NCBI RefSeq assembly: GCF_001975725.1
Contig: NZ_CP019434.1
Coordinates: forward strand, 620,001 to 684,000
Reading direction: 5' to 3'
DNA length: 64,000 nucleotides
DNA from: Acidihalobacter ferrooxydans
Lineage (GTDB): Bacteria; Pseudomonadota; Gammaproteobacteria; DSM-5130; Acidihalobacteraceae
The notes under the pieces were generated by a model. The model searched no databases. It was not told the origin of the DNA and saw only the letters and a list, made by a program, of their open reading frames with translations. Below are positions 17,699 through 26,322 of the stretch, one piece after another. The stretch's first letter is position 1. The number at the start of each line of letters is the position of its first letter. The position numbers and the translations under genes are program-made.

Positions 17699-18505
17699 AT
17701 GCCTTCGCAAGCACTGCCCGTTGTTCTGATTCTTGCCGGTAACGACCCCAGCGGCGGGGCCGGGCTGGCCGCCGATACCGCCGCCGTACTCAGTCTTGGC
17801 GGGCATCCGGCACCCGTGGTCACGGCTGTTACCGTGCAGGACACCCGTCGCGTGCAGCGTTTCGAGCCGGTCCCGCCGACGCTGATCGTCGAACAGGCCC
17901 GCGCCGTACTCGAAGACATGCCGGTTGCCGCCATCAAGCTGGGCATGCTCGGCAGTGCGGCCGTGGCCGAAGCGGTGCATGGCGTGTTGCTCGACTACCC
18001 CGGTCTGCCGGTGATCCTCGACCCCGTGCTGCACGCCGGTGGCGGTGGCGCGCTCAGTGACCTTGCGATGCTCGATGCGCTGCGCGATCTGCTCCTGCCG
18101 CAAACAACGCTGCTCACGCCCAACCTGCCCGAGGCGCTGGCTCTGGCGCCCGACGCCGATGGGTGCGATGCGGCGGGCGCCGCACTGCGCGAACTGGGTG
18201 CGCAATACGTGCTCGTCACCGGTGGGCATGCCGACGGCGAGACGGTTGTCAATCGCCTGTACAGTCCGCACGGTGGCTGCGATCCCGTGAGCTGGCCCCG
18301 TCTGCCCGGCGAATTTCACGGCTCGGGCTGCACGCTTGCCGCGGCGGCGGCTACGCTCATCGCCCAGGGCGAAATGCCAGCCGCCGCTGCCCGTGACGCG
18401 CAGCGCTACACCTGGCACGCCTTGCAGGTGGCCCATCGGCCGGGCCGGGGACAAAGCGTGCCGGACCGCCTGTTTTGGGCGCGGGATCCGGGACGCGACG
18501 CATGA
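17699..18505 (+). CDS. thiD: Hydroxymethylpyrimidine/phosphomethylpyrimidine kinase
   Basis: 268 residues, full length. [21 protein letters not shown] is the HMP-binding loop. [12 protein letters not shown] and [15 protein letters not shown] follow. [17 protein letters not shown] and the anion-hole motif [17 protein letters not shown], with the catalytic Cys, complete the ribokinase-like fold. It phosphorylates HMP to HMP-PP for thiamine synthesis. The stop overlaps the thiE start by ATGA, so the genes are translationally coupled. The 72-bp leader is too short for a TPP riboswitch. Confidence 0.95.
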   Translation: MPSQALPVVLILAGNDPSGGAGLAADTAAVLSLGGHPAPVVTAVTVQDTRRVQRFEPVPPTLIVEQARAVLEDMPVAAIKLGMLGSAAVAEAVHGVLLDYPGLPVILDPVLHAGGGGALSDLAMLDALRDLLLPQTTLLTPNLPEALALAPDADGCDAAGAALRELGAQYVLVTGGHADGETVVNRLYSPHGGCDPVSWPRLPGEFHGSGCTLAAAAATLIAQGEMPAAAARDAQRYTWHALQVAHRPGRGQSVPDRLFWARDPGRDA

Positions 18506-19173
18506 GCCGCCCTGCGCTGCGTGGTCTCTATGCCATCACCGATGCCCGGCTCAGCCCCGGCGACCGGCTGCTCGACGCGGTCGACGCCGCGTTGCGCGGT
18601 GGCGCGCGCTGGATCCAATACCGCGACAAAGGCACGGATGCCGCGCGTCGTCTGGCCGAGGCGCGCGCACTGGTCGAACTCTGCCACGCGCACGGAGCCG
18701 GACTGATCGTCAATGACGATGTCGAGCTTGCCGCCGCATGTGGCGGGGACGGGGTGCACATCGGCGCTGAGGATGCGAGCCTGGCGCAGGCGCGTGCACG
18801 CCTGGGGACGGATGCCGTGATCGGCGTGTCCTGTTACAACCGCCTGGAACTGGCCATGACAGCGGCGGCCAAAGGCGCCGACTATGTTGCGTTCGGCAGC
18901 GTGTTCAGCTCGCCGACCAAACCGCACGCGGTGCGCGCCGACCTGGCTTTGCTGCGCGCTGCCCGCGAGCGCTTGAGTCTGCCGATCTGCGCCATCGGGG
19001 GAATCGACGCGGGCACTGCGGCGACGGTGGCGGCGACCGGCGTCGATCTGCTGGCGGTGATCAGCGCAGTGTTCGCGGCGACCGATGTGGCCGGGGCCGC
19101 AGCGGAAATTGTGGAGGCGATTGCTCAGACGATTGCGCGGACCGGGGCAGGGCAGTCGCCGCCGGTGCTTTGA
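18502..19173 (+). CDS. thiE: Thiamine-phosphate synthase
   Basis: 223 residues. [35 protein letters not shown] (pyrophosphate-binding Arg and Lys), [56 protein letters not shown] and [15 protein letters not shown] are all canonical. ThiE joins HMP-PP and thiazole phosphate to make thiamine phosphate. The start ATG overlaps the thiD stop by 4 bases. No thiazole-branch genes are nearby. Confidence 0.96.
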   Translation: MSRPALRGLYAITDARLSPGDRLLDAVDAALRGGARWIQYRDKGTDAARRLAEARALVELCHAHGAGLIVNDDVELAAACGGDGVHIGAEDASLAQARARLGTDAVIGVSCYNRLELAMTAAAKGADYVAFGSVFSSPTKPHAVRADLALLRAARERLSLPICAIGGIDAGTAATVAATGVDLLAVISAVFAATDVAGAAAEIVEAIAQTIARTGAGQSPPVL

Positions 19174-19198
19174 GCCCGTTTATATCAGGCGTCCTGCA

Positions 19199-19906
19199 TC
19201 AGGTGTGTTCGATCGCACAGTGCATCAGCGCCAGCACGCGCTGCGCGAAATTGTCGGGCGATTCGCCCGTCGCCCGGTGTTTCCACGGCTTGAGGTAGCG
19301 ATCCTGGATCAGTGCGATGAGCATGGTGGCGACGATCGGCGTGTTGTCGCAGGCGATGCCCCGGGTCTGGCGTACGCGATCGATCCACTCGCGCAGCGCC
19401 GCTTCCAGCCGCAACTCGATGTTTTTTGATTCTTCCTGATGCGCGCGCGGCAGGCTGCGTGTCTCGAAATACAAGAATCCAAACCAGTCCTGCAGGATTT
19501 CCGCCGCGAAGATGTGCTCGCGCAGCGCCGTCTCCAGCGCCTGCATCGGAGCGGTCTGCGCGTGGGCTCTGGCCAGCAGCTCGTCGGTGACCTGGTTGAC
19601 CAGATCCTTGATCATGATGGCGATGCGTTCCTTGCTCTCGATGTACGAGTAGATGCCGCCCATGCTCAGCCCGGACTCGCGGCTGAGGTCGCGCAGCGAC
19701 ATCACCGGGAAGCCGATTCGCGGGGTCAGCGCGAAGGTGGCAGAAAAAATCTTTTCGAGATTCCCGACCGCGAATTTTGCCTGGTTGGTGGTGATGCGGT
19801 CCTTGTTGCGTTCGAACAACCAGGCGTAAAGCGCGCTGCCCTGGTACGTGAACGCGTTTTTGAAGCTTGCAAAATCGTCCGGCAGGGCGATCGATACGTC
19901 GGTCAT
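19199..19906 (-). CDS. TetR family regulator of fatty acid degradation (inferred target)
   Basis: 235 residues. The helix-turn-helix is displaced from the N-terminus: MSLRDLSRESGLSMGGIYSYIESKERIAIMIKDLV (about 68-102), the TetR recognition pattern GxxxGxxYxYxxxKxxL. The first 60 residues (DFASFKNAFTYQGSALYAWL and after) are an uncommon extension. AAGGGG lies upstream of the ATG. The gene is divergent from fadE, and a palindrome lies in the shared 134-bp gap, so it most likely represses the beta-oxidation operon and is released by an acyl-CoA. That role is inferred from position. Confidence 0.87.
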   Translation of the reverse strand: MTDVSIALPDDFASFKNAFTYQGSALYAWLFERNKDRITTNQAKFAVGNLEKIFSATFALTPRIGFPVMSLRDLSRESGLSMGGIYSYIESKERIAIMIKDLVNQVTDELLARAHAQTAPMQALETALREHIFAAEILQDWFGFLYFETRSLPRAHQEESKNIELRLEAALREWIDRVRQTRGIACDNTPIVATMLIALIQDRYLKPWKHRATGESPDNFAQRVLALMHCAIEHT

Positions 19907-19990
19907 TTTCGTCCCCTTGCGCCGCCCGGCGCGTTCGATTCGCAGCCTGCGGCGCTTGCGTCTTGGTAGGCAAATACTACACTATGTTTA

Positions 19991-20006
19991 GAACGAACGT
20001 TCGCTC
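19991..20006. promoter_or_regulatory. Palindromic operator for the TetR regulator at fadE
   Basis: GAACGAACGTTCGCTC is a 16-bp inverted repeat with one mismatched pair, centred on AACGTT. It lies in the gap between the divergent tetR and fadE genes, just after a plausible promoter (TTGCGT and TACACT), where binding would block transcription. Confidence 0.65.
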
Positions 20007-20040
20007 GATTTATCGGATGATCGAATTACGGGGTATGCGC

Positions 20041-22521
20041 ATGACGACTCTCGCTTTTATCGTGGTTGCCGTGGTCTGGTTGTTTGCCAGCCTTTATTTC
20101 CGCCACCGCCTGGCTTTGGCCGCAGGTTTGGGCGCGGGACTCGCGGTGGTCGGTTGGCTGACCCCGGTGAATGTGCTTGCCGCAGTGGTGGTCAGCATCA
20201 TCGCCGCCGTGCTGGTCGCGCTATCGATCCTGCCGCTGCGCCGTCGCGTGTTGACCCGGCCATTGTTTGCCGCCTTCGCCGCCCATCTGCCGAAACTCTC
20301 GGCCACCGAGCGTGAGGCCATCGATGCCGGTACCGTGGGTTGGGACGGCGAACTGTTCAGCGGCCGGCCGGACTGGCGGCGTCTTGTCGACCGACCCGCA
20401 CCCGCGCTCAGCGCCGAGGAACAGGCGTTTCTCGATGGCCCTGTCAACGAACTCTGTCGGCTGTCGGATACGTGGAATATCAATCATTCCTGGAATACCG
20501 TGCCGGAGCACATCAGCCGTTTCGTGCGCCGCAACGGCTTTCTCGGCATGATTATCCCGAAGCGCTATGGCGGCCTTGAATTGTCCGCCTATGCGCAGTC
20601 TCAGGTGCTGGTGCGTCTGGCCAATGCCGGCGGCGGAGTGACCTATCTGGTCGGCGTGCCGAACTCGCTCGGACCGGGCGAACTGTTGCTCAAATACGGT
20701 ACCGAGGCACAAAAAGACTATTACCTGCCGCGCTTGTCCAGCGGCGAGGAAATTCCGTGTTTCGCGCTGACCGCGCCGACCGCCGGCTCGGATGCGACGT
20801 CGATCCCGGATACTGGCGTGGTCTGCCGCGGGCAGTGGCAGGGGCGCGAAGTGCTGGGCATGCGCCTGACTTTCAACAAGCGCTATATCACGCTGGCCCC
20901 GATTGCCACCCTGATCGGTCTGGCTTTCCGACTGCGCGATCCCGAGCACCTGCTCGGTGAGGAGAGTGATCTGGGAATCACGCTTGCGCTTATCCCGCGC
21001 GCCACTCCGGGGTTGGATATCGGTCGCCGTCATCTGCCGGTGGGCGATGCCTTTCTCAACGGCCCGGTACGCGGCAAGGATATTTTCGTGCCGCTGGACG
21101 ACATCATCGGCGGCCCGGCGATGATCGGCAAAGGCTGGACGATGCTGGTCAACTGTCTGTCCGTGGGGCGCGCCGTGACACTGCCGACCGGCGCGGTGGC
21201 GGTCGGCAAGCGCATGCTCAAGGGCAGCAGCGCCTACGCGGTGCTGCGCGAACAGTTTGGCCTCAGTCTGGCGCGTTTCGAGGGTGTCCAGCAGCCGCTG
21301 GCGCGCATCGCCGCCTTTGCTTACATCATCGATGCCGCGCGCAGCCTCACCATTCAGTCGCTCGATCACGGCGAAAAGCCCAGCGTGCCCTCGGCGATCG
21401 TCAAGTACCACTGCACGGAACTGGCCCGCTGCTGCGCGCTGGATGCAATGGACATCCACGGTGGCAAGGCGGTGATGAAAGGGCCCGGCAACTATATCGT
21501 CAACGCCTTCGAGTCGATTCCGGTGGCGATCACCGTCGAGGGCGCGAACATCCTCACCCGTAATCTGATGATTTTCGGCCAGGGCGCGACGCGCAGCCAT
21601 CCGTTCGCGCTGAAGGAAATGGAGCTGGCGCAACGCGTGGGCGAGCCGGGCGCGCTGGCCGAGTTCGACCGCGTACTGTTCCGTCATATCGGCGCAACGC
21701 TCGGCAACACGGTGCGGGCCTTCGGCATGGGGCTGACCGGCGCACGTTTCGCCGCAGTGCCGGGCGATCCCTCGCTGCGCCGTCATTACCAGACGCTGGA
21801 TCGCCTCAGCGCGGCCTTCGCGGTCGCCGCCGATGTCGCCATGCTCGGACTCGGTGGGCGGCTGAAATTCAAGGAAAGCCTGTCCGCGCGGCTCGGCGAC
21901 ATGCTCAGCGCGCTCTATCTGGGCAGCCTGGTGCTCAAGCATCACGAAAACGCCGGTTGCCCGCACAGTGAACGGCCGGCGGTCGACTGGGCGCTGGCCT
22001 ACCTGACCCATGCCTGGCAGGAGGCCTGCGTCGAGTTCCTGCGCAACTATCCGGCGCGGGGCGTGGCGCGCGCGCTGCGTCTGCTGCTGCTGCCGCTGGG
22101 TGCACGACTGCGCGGCCCCAGCGATGCGCAGAGTTTCGCGCTGGCCCAGGCCGTGACCACGGACACGCCGTTGCGCGAACGGCTGATCGACGGCCTGTAT
22201 GACGAAGACGGGCTGAACAATCCGCTGACCCACGTCGACCGCGTGTTCCGTGAGCGCCTGGAACTGGAACCCTTGTTTCAGCGGCTGCGCGAAGCGATCA
22301 AAGCCCGCCGTATACGGAAGCTGCAGGGCGTCGAACTGATCAAGGCGGCACGGCGCCACGGCGTGCTCGAACGCGATGAGGCGCGCCGCCTGTTCGCCTT
22401 CGACGCACGCTTGATGGAGGTGATCAATGTCGATGATTTCGACGCCGCCGACCTGTGCCGCAAACCCTACGATCCGGCGGACGATACCTGTTTGCCCGAC
22501 GGCCTGCGCGCTGCCGTCTGA
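20041..22521 (+). CDS. fadE: Acyl-CoA dehydrogenase, membrane-anchored FadE type
   Basis: 826 residues, close to E. coli FadE (814). The N-terminus MTTLAFIVVAVVWLFASLYF and a second hydrophobic stretch (about 20-70) anchor it to the inner membrane. The ACAD core follows: INHSWNTVPEHISRFVRRNG, PCFALTAPTAGSDATSIPD, LTFNKRYITLAPIATLIGLA and the region ITVEGANILTRNLMIFGQGA near the catalytic base. It carries out the first, FAD-dependent oxidation of beta-oxidation. ATG 20041 has GGGG seven bases upstream; the frame is open earlier but shows no family similarity. It is first in an operon-like run with the 3-hydroxyacyl-CoA dehydrogenase and thiolase genes. Confidence 0.95.
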   Translation: MTTLAFIVVAVVWLFASLYFRHRLALAAGLGAGLAVVGWLTPVNVLAAVVVSIIAAVLVALSILPLRRRVLTRPLFAAFAAHLPKLSATEREAIDAGTVGWDGELFSGRPDWRRLVDRPAPALSAEEQAFLDGPVNELCRLSDTWNINHSWNTVPEHISRFVRRNGFLGMIIPKRYGGLELSAYAQSQVLVRLANAGGGVTYLVGVPNSLGPGELLLKYGTEAQKDYYLPRLSSGEEIPCFALTAPTAGSDATSIPDTGVVCRGQWQGREVLGMRLTFNKRYITLAPIATLIGLAFRLRDPEHLLGEESDLGITLALIPRATPGLDIGRRHLPVGDAFLNGPVRGKDIFVPLDDIIGGPAMIGKGWTMLVNCLSVGRAVTLPTGAVAVGKRMLKGSSAYAVLREQFGLSLARFEGVQQPLARIAAFAYIIDAARSLTIQSLDHGEKPSVPSAIVKYHCTELARCCALDAMDIHGGKAVMKGPGNYIVNAFESIPVAITVEGANILTRNLMIFGQGATRSHPFALKEMELAQRVGEPGALAEFDRVLFRHIGATLGNTVRAFGMGLTGARFAAVPGDPSLRRHYQTLDRLSAAFAVAADVAMLGLGGRLKFKESLSARLGDMLSALYLGSLVLKHHENAGCPHSERPAVDWALAYLTHAWQEACVEFLRNYPARGVARALRLLLLPLGARLRGPSDAQSFALAQAVTTDTPLRERLIDGLYDEDGLNNPLTHVDRVFRERLELEPLFQRLREAIKARRIRKLQGVELIKAARRHGVLERDEARRLFAFDARLMEVINVDDFDAADLCRKPYDPADDTCLPDGLRAAV

Positions 22522-22541
22522 ACCCAGCCTGAGGAATCACG

Positions 22542-24956
22542 ATGTCCAGACAAACCGCCGTTCAGTCACCTGATTCAAGCGCCTTGGCGCGTCTGCCGAC
22601 CGTGCACCGGGTTGCCGTGCTCGGCGCTGGCGTGATGGGCGCGCAGATCGCCGCGCACTTTGCCAATGCCGGCATCGCCGTGCGCCTATATGACCTGCCT
22701 GCCGACGGCGCCGACAAGAGCGCCATCGCGCGCAAGGCACTGGCCGGAATGGCCAAGCTCAAGCCTGAGCCGCTGGCTGCCAGCGATGTCGCCGCGTTGG
22801 TCACGCCCTGTAATTACGACGATGATCTGCCTGGTCTGGCCGATTGCCAGCTCGTGCTGGAAGCGATTGCCGAGCGCATGGACCTGAAGGCCGCGCTGTT
22901 CGAGCGGATCGTGCCGCATTTGTCCGGGCAGGCTGTGTTGGCCACCAATACATCAGGGCTGTCGGTTGAGGAAATGGCCGGACATCTGCCCGCTGCGCTG
23001 CGCGAGCGCTTTGTCGGTATTCACTTTTTCAATCCGCCGCGTTACATGCAGCTGGTCGAGTTGATTCCGAGTCGCGAGACCGCGCCGGGTGTGCTCGACA
23101 GCGTCGAGACGTTTCTGGTCGGCGCGCTCGGCAAAGGCGTGGTGCGCGCGCGCGACACCGCCAACTTCATTGGCAACCGCATCGGCGTGTTCGCGATGAT
23201 GGTCACCGTGCACCACGCGCAGCAGTACGGGCTGAATTTCGAGACCGTCGACGAACTGACCGGGCGCAGGATCGGCCGGCCGAAAAGCGCCACCTTCCGG
23301 ACTGCGGACGTGGTCGGCCTGGATACGCTGCATCACGTGCTCGAAGGCGCCCTTGCCAACCTGCCGGACGACCCCTGGGCGAAACTCTACGTCGCGCCCG
23401 ACTGGCTCGATGATCTGATTGCGGCCGGCGCACTCGGGCAGAAGACCAAACGCGGCATCTACCAGAAAGTCGAGGGCGAGATTCGCGTCTACGAACCGGC
23501 TACGGGCGAGTACCGCAAGCGCCATGCGAAAGTGCCCGGCAAGGTCGAGAAACTCCTCGATACGCGCGATCCGGCCCAATACCTGCCCAGGCTGCGCGCG
23601 CTGAAAGACCCGCAGGCGCAATTCGTCTGGGCGATTCATCGCGACGTGTTCCACTACGCGGCGCACCTGCTTGGCGAGATTGCCGACACCGCGCGCGATG
23701 TCGATTTCGCCATTCGCTGGGGTTTCGGCTGGGATCGTGGGCCGTTCGAAATCTGGCAGCAGGCCAGCTGGCGCGAGATTGCCGCGCTGATAACCGCGGA
23801 CATCGACGCTGACGCGACGCCGGCGCTGGTGCCGCTGCCCGACTGGGTCGGTGAGATCGATGCCGCGCATGAGGCGCGCGCCTCGTGGTCGGCCGCCGAC
23901 GCACGGTTCAAGCCGCGCTCGACGTTACCTGTCTACCGTCGGCAGATCTGCCCTGCGATGCTCTATGGCGAGGACGGCGAGTGCGGCGAAACCGTTTTCG
24001 AAACCGCCGCGGCCCGCGTCTGGCACACCGGCGACGATGTGCTGATCGCCAGCTTCAAGACCAAAATGCACACCGTCAACGACGCGCTGATCGCCGATCT
24101 GCACCGCGCCGTCGAACTGGCCGAACGCGAATACGCGGGTCTGGTGATCTGGCATCCGGACGGGCCATTCAGCGCCGGTGCCGATCTCAAATCGTTCATG
24201 CCGGTGGCGGTCAAGAGCCTGTTGCCGGGCAATAACGCGCTCGACGAGCTATTGCAGCGCTTTCAGGGCATGTGCATCCGCATGCGCCGCGCCAGCGTGC
24301 CGGTGGTCGCCGGCGTGCATGGCCTCGCCCTGGGCGGTGGCTGCGAGTTGATGATGCAGTCCGACCGCGTGGTCGCGGCGCTGGAAAGCTATATCGGTCT
24401 GGTCGAGGTCGGAGTCGGCCTGATCCCGGCCGGCAGCGGCTGCATGGAGCAGGCGCGGCGCGCCGATCAGGCCACGCGCGGCGGCGATATCTTCCCGCAT
24501 CTGCGCGGCATCTTCGAAACTATTGCCATGGGCAAGGTGGCGACCAGCGCCCTGCGCGCCCGCGAGATGGGCTTCCTGCGCGAGGCCGACGTGGTGGTAA
24601 TGAACCGCGAGGAGGTGCTCGGCGCAGCCAAGGCCCAGGTCCATGCGCTCCAGGCGGCGAGTTACCGCGCACCGGCAGAGCGCCCGATCCGCGCCGCCGG
24701 GCGTGAGGCGGTGGCGAATTTCCATGCCGCGATGGCGAATATGCATGCCGGGGGCTACATTTCCGATTACGACATGACCATCGGACTGGGCGTGGCGAAC
24801 GCCTTATGCGGCGGCGACGTGGACGCCGGCACCGAGTTGCCCGAGGACTGGTACCTGCGCGAGGAGCGCAAGCATTTCTGTCAACTGATCCGCAGCCCGA
24901 AGACGCATGCGCGCGTGGCGCACATGCTCAAGAACGGCAAGCCGCTGCGCAACTGA
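22542..24956 (+). CDS. 3-hydroxyacyl-CoA dehydrogenase/enoyl-CoA hydratase (FadN-type order)
   Basis: 804 residues. The dehydrogenase comes first: VAVLGAGVMGAQIAAHFANAG (NAD site, about 25-45), ATNTSGLSVEEMAGHL, RFVGIHFFNPPRYMQLVELIPS (catalytic His) and FIGNRIGVFAMM. The enoyl-CoA hydratase/crotonase domain is C-terminal: FSAGADLKSF and VHGLALGGGCELMMQSDRVV form the oxyanion hole. This order is the reverse of E. coli FadB and matches the Bacillus FadN group. It hydrates and then oxidises enoyl-CoA. GAGG precedes the ATG. It lies 20 bases after fadE and 13 before the thiolase. Confidence 0.93.
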   Translation: MSRQTAVQSPDSSALARLPTVHRVAVLGAGVMGAQIAAHFANAGIAVRLYDLPADGADKSAIARKALAGMAKLKPEPLAASDVAALVTPCNYDDDLPGLADCQLVLEAIAERMDLKAALFERIVPHLSGQAVLATNTSGLSVEEMAGHLPAALRERFVGIHFFNPPRYMQLVELIPSRETAPGVLDSVETFLVGALGKGVVRARDTANFIGNRIGVFAMMVTVHHAQQYGLNFETVDELTGRRIGRPKSATFRTADVVGLDTLHHVLEGALANLPDDPWAKLYVAPDWLDDLIAAGALGQKTKRGIYQKVEGEIRVYEPATGEYRKRHAKVPGKVEKLLDTRDPAQYLPRLRALKDPQAQFVWAIHRDVFHYAAHLLGEIADTARDVDFAIRWGFGWDRGPFEIWQQASWREIAALITADIDADATPALVPLPDWVGEIDAAHEARASWSAADARFKPRSTLPVYRRQICPAMLYGEDGECGETVFETAAARVWHTGDDVLIASFKTKMHTVNDALIADLHRAVELAEREYAGLVIWHPDGPFSAGADLKSFMPVAVKSLLPGNNALDELLQRFQGMCIRMRRASVPVVAGVHGLALGGGCELMMQSDRVVAALESYIGLVEVGVGLIPAGSGCMEQARRADQATRGGDIFPHLRGIFETIAMGKVATSALRAREMGFLREADVVVMNREEVLGAAKAQVHALQAASYRAPAERPIRAAGREAVANFHAAMANMHAGGYISDYDMTIGLGVANALCGGDVDAGTELPEDWYLREERKHFCQLIRSPKTHARVAHMLKNGKPLRN

Positions 24957-24969
24957 GGAGATTGGCGCC

Positions 24970-26154
24970 ATGAGTCAGGATGTCTACATTGTCGCCGCGC
25001 GACGCACGCCGGTCGGCAAGGCCCCGCGCGGCGTATTCCGCCGAACCCGCCCGGACGATCTGCTGGCACACGCGCTGCGCATCACGCTGGCCGATTGCCC
25101 CGGACTCGATCCGGCCGAGATCGGCGACGTGATTGTCGGTTGCGCGATGCCCGAGGGCGAGCAGGGCATGAATGTCGCGCGCATCGCCGCACTGCTGGCC
25201 GGGTTGCCGGACAGTGTGCCGGGGATGACGATCAACCGTTTCTGCTCATCGGGCTTGCAGGCCATCGCCCAGGCCGCCGACCGCATCCGTCTCGGTGAGG
25301 CGGATGTCATGGTCGCCGGCGGGGTCGAGAGCATGAGTATGGTGCCGATGGGCGGTAACAAGCTGTCGATCAATCCGGCTATTTTTACCGATGAACACGT
25401 CGCCATCGCCTACGGCATGGGGATTACCGCCGAGAATGTGGCGAAGCGCTGGAAAGTGAGCCGCGAGGCGCAAGATGCCTTCGCGCTGCGCAGCCATCAG
25501 CGCGCGCTGGCGGCGCGTGAGGCAGGTCTGTTCGACGCCGAGATGGCGCCGTTCACCGTGGTTGCACACCTGCCCGGCGCAGACGGTGCGGTGCGGCAGA
25601 TCGAGACCGTGGTGCGCCAGGACGAAGGTCCGCGCGCGGACACCAGCGCGCAGGCGCTGGCCCGCTTGCGGCCGGCGTTCGCGCAGACCGGCTCGGTGAC
25701 CGCGGGTAACAGCTCGCAGACTTCCGATGGCGCGGGCGCCGTGGTGCTGATGAGCGAGAAACGCATGCACGCGCTCGGCCTGGAGCCGCTGGCGCGGTTC
25801 GTCGGCTACGCGGTGGCCGGCGTGCCGCCGGAGATCATGGGCATCGGCCCGATCAAGGCGATTCCGAAGGCGCTGCACAATACCGGCGTGAAGCTGGCGG
25901 ACATGGACTGGATCGAGCTTAACGAGGCGTTCGCCGCACAGTCGCTGGCCGTGATTCGCGAAGTCGGGCTCGACGAGGACAAGGTCAATCCGCTGGGCGG
26001 CGCGATTGCGCTCGGCCATCCGCTGGGCGCGACCGGCGCCATCCGCACGGCCACGCTGCTGCACGGCCTGCGCCGCACCGGGGGGCGTTACGGCATGGTC
26101 ACCATGTGTATCGGTACGGGTATGGGCGCCGCGGGGATTTTCGAGCGATGCTGA
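24970..26154 (+). CDS. fadA: Acetyl-CoA C-acyltransferase (thiolase)
   Basis: 394 residues. The nucleophilic Cys is in MTINRFCSSGLQAIAQAADR (about residue 91); the second active-site stretch is NEAFAAQSLAVIRE; the general base Cys and His lie in IALGHPLGATGAIRT and MCIGTGMGAAGIFE. It cleaves 3-ketoacyl-CoA with CoA to release acetyl-CoA. ATG 24970 has GAGGAG upstream. It completes the fadE-fadN-fadA set. A family B repeat follows immediately, before fadD. Confidence 0.95.
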   Translation: MSQDVYIVAARRTPVGKAPRGVFRRTRPDDLLAHALRITLADCPGLDPAEIGDVIVGCAMPEGEQGMNVARIAALLAGLPDSVPGMTINRFCSSGLQAIAQAADRIRLGEADVMVAGGVESMSMVPMGGNKLSINPAIFTDEHVAIAYGMGITAENVAKRWKVSREAQDAFALRSHQRALAAREAGLFDAEMAPFTVVAHLPGADGAVRQIETVVRQDEGPRADTSAQALARLRPAFAQTGSVTAGNSSQTSDGAGAVVLMSEKRMHALGLEPLARFVGYAVAGVPPEIMGIGPIKAIPKALHNTGVKLADMDWIELNEAFAAQSLAVIREVGLDEDKVNPLGGAIALGHPLGATGAIRTATLLHGLRRTGGRYGMVTMCIGTGMGAAGIFERC

Positions 26155-26156
26155 CC

Positions 26157-26301
26157 CGGATGGGCGTGGCAAGGCGCATGAGCAATGGAGGCTGGTTTCC
26201 CGATTGTTTGACAAGAGCGGTTCCATGCGGCGAGTAGAGCGGGGCAATGTCCCCATGACTTCATCGCCGCAGTCGATACATTCCAGGTCCGACAGGCTCC
26301 T
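26157..26301 (-). repeat. Dispersed repeat family B, copy B3
   Basis: Reads GAGCAATGGAGGCTGGTTTC, GACAAGAGCGGTTCCATGCG, TCATCGCCGCAGTCGATACA and ends TTCCAGGTCCGACAGGCTCCT. This follows family B in reverse orientation with an eroded left end. It fills the gap between the thiolase and fadD genes, so readthrough into fadD would cross it. Confidence 0.7.
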
Positions 26302-26322
26302 GGGCGCGATGAGGTAACGGCC

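Noticed and set aside
20221-22359. A 712-codon open frame antisense to fadE
   Set aside because: High GC with strong third-position bias creates long antisense frames; the plus-strand product is clearly FadE, and the antisense product is Arg/Gln/His-rich with no recognisable motif.
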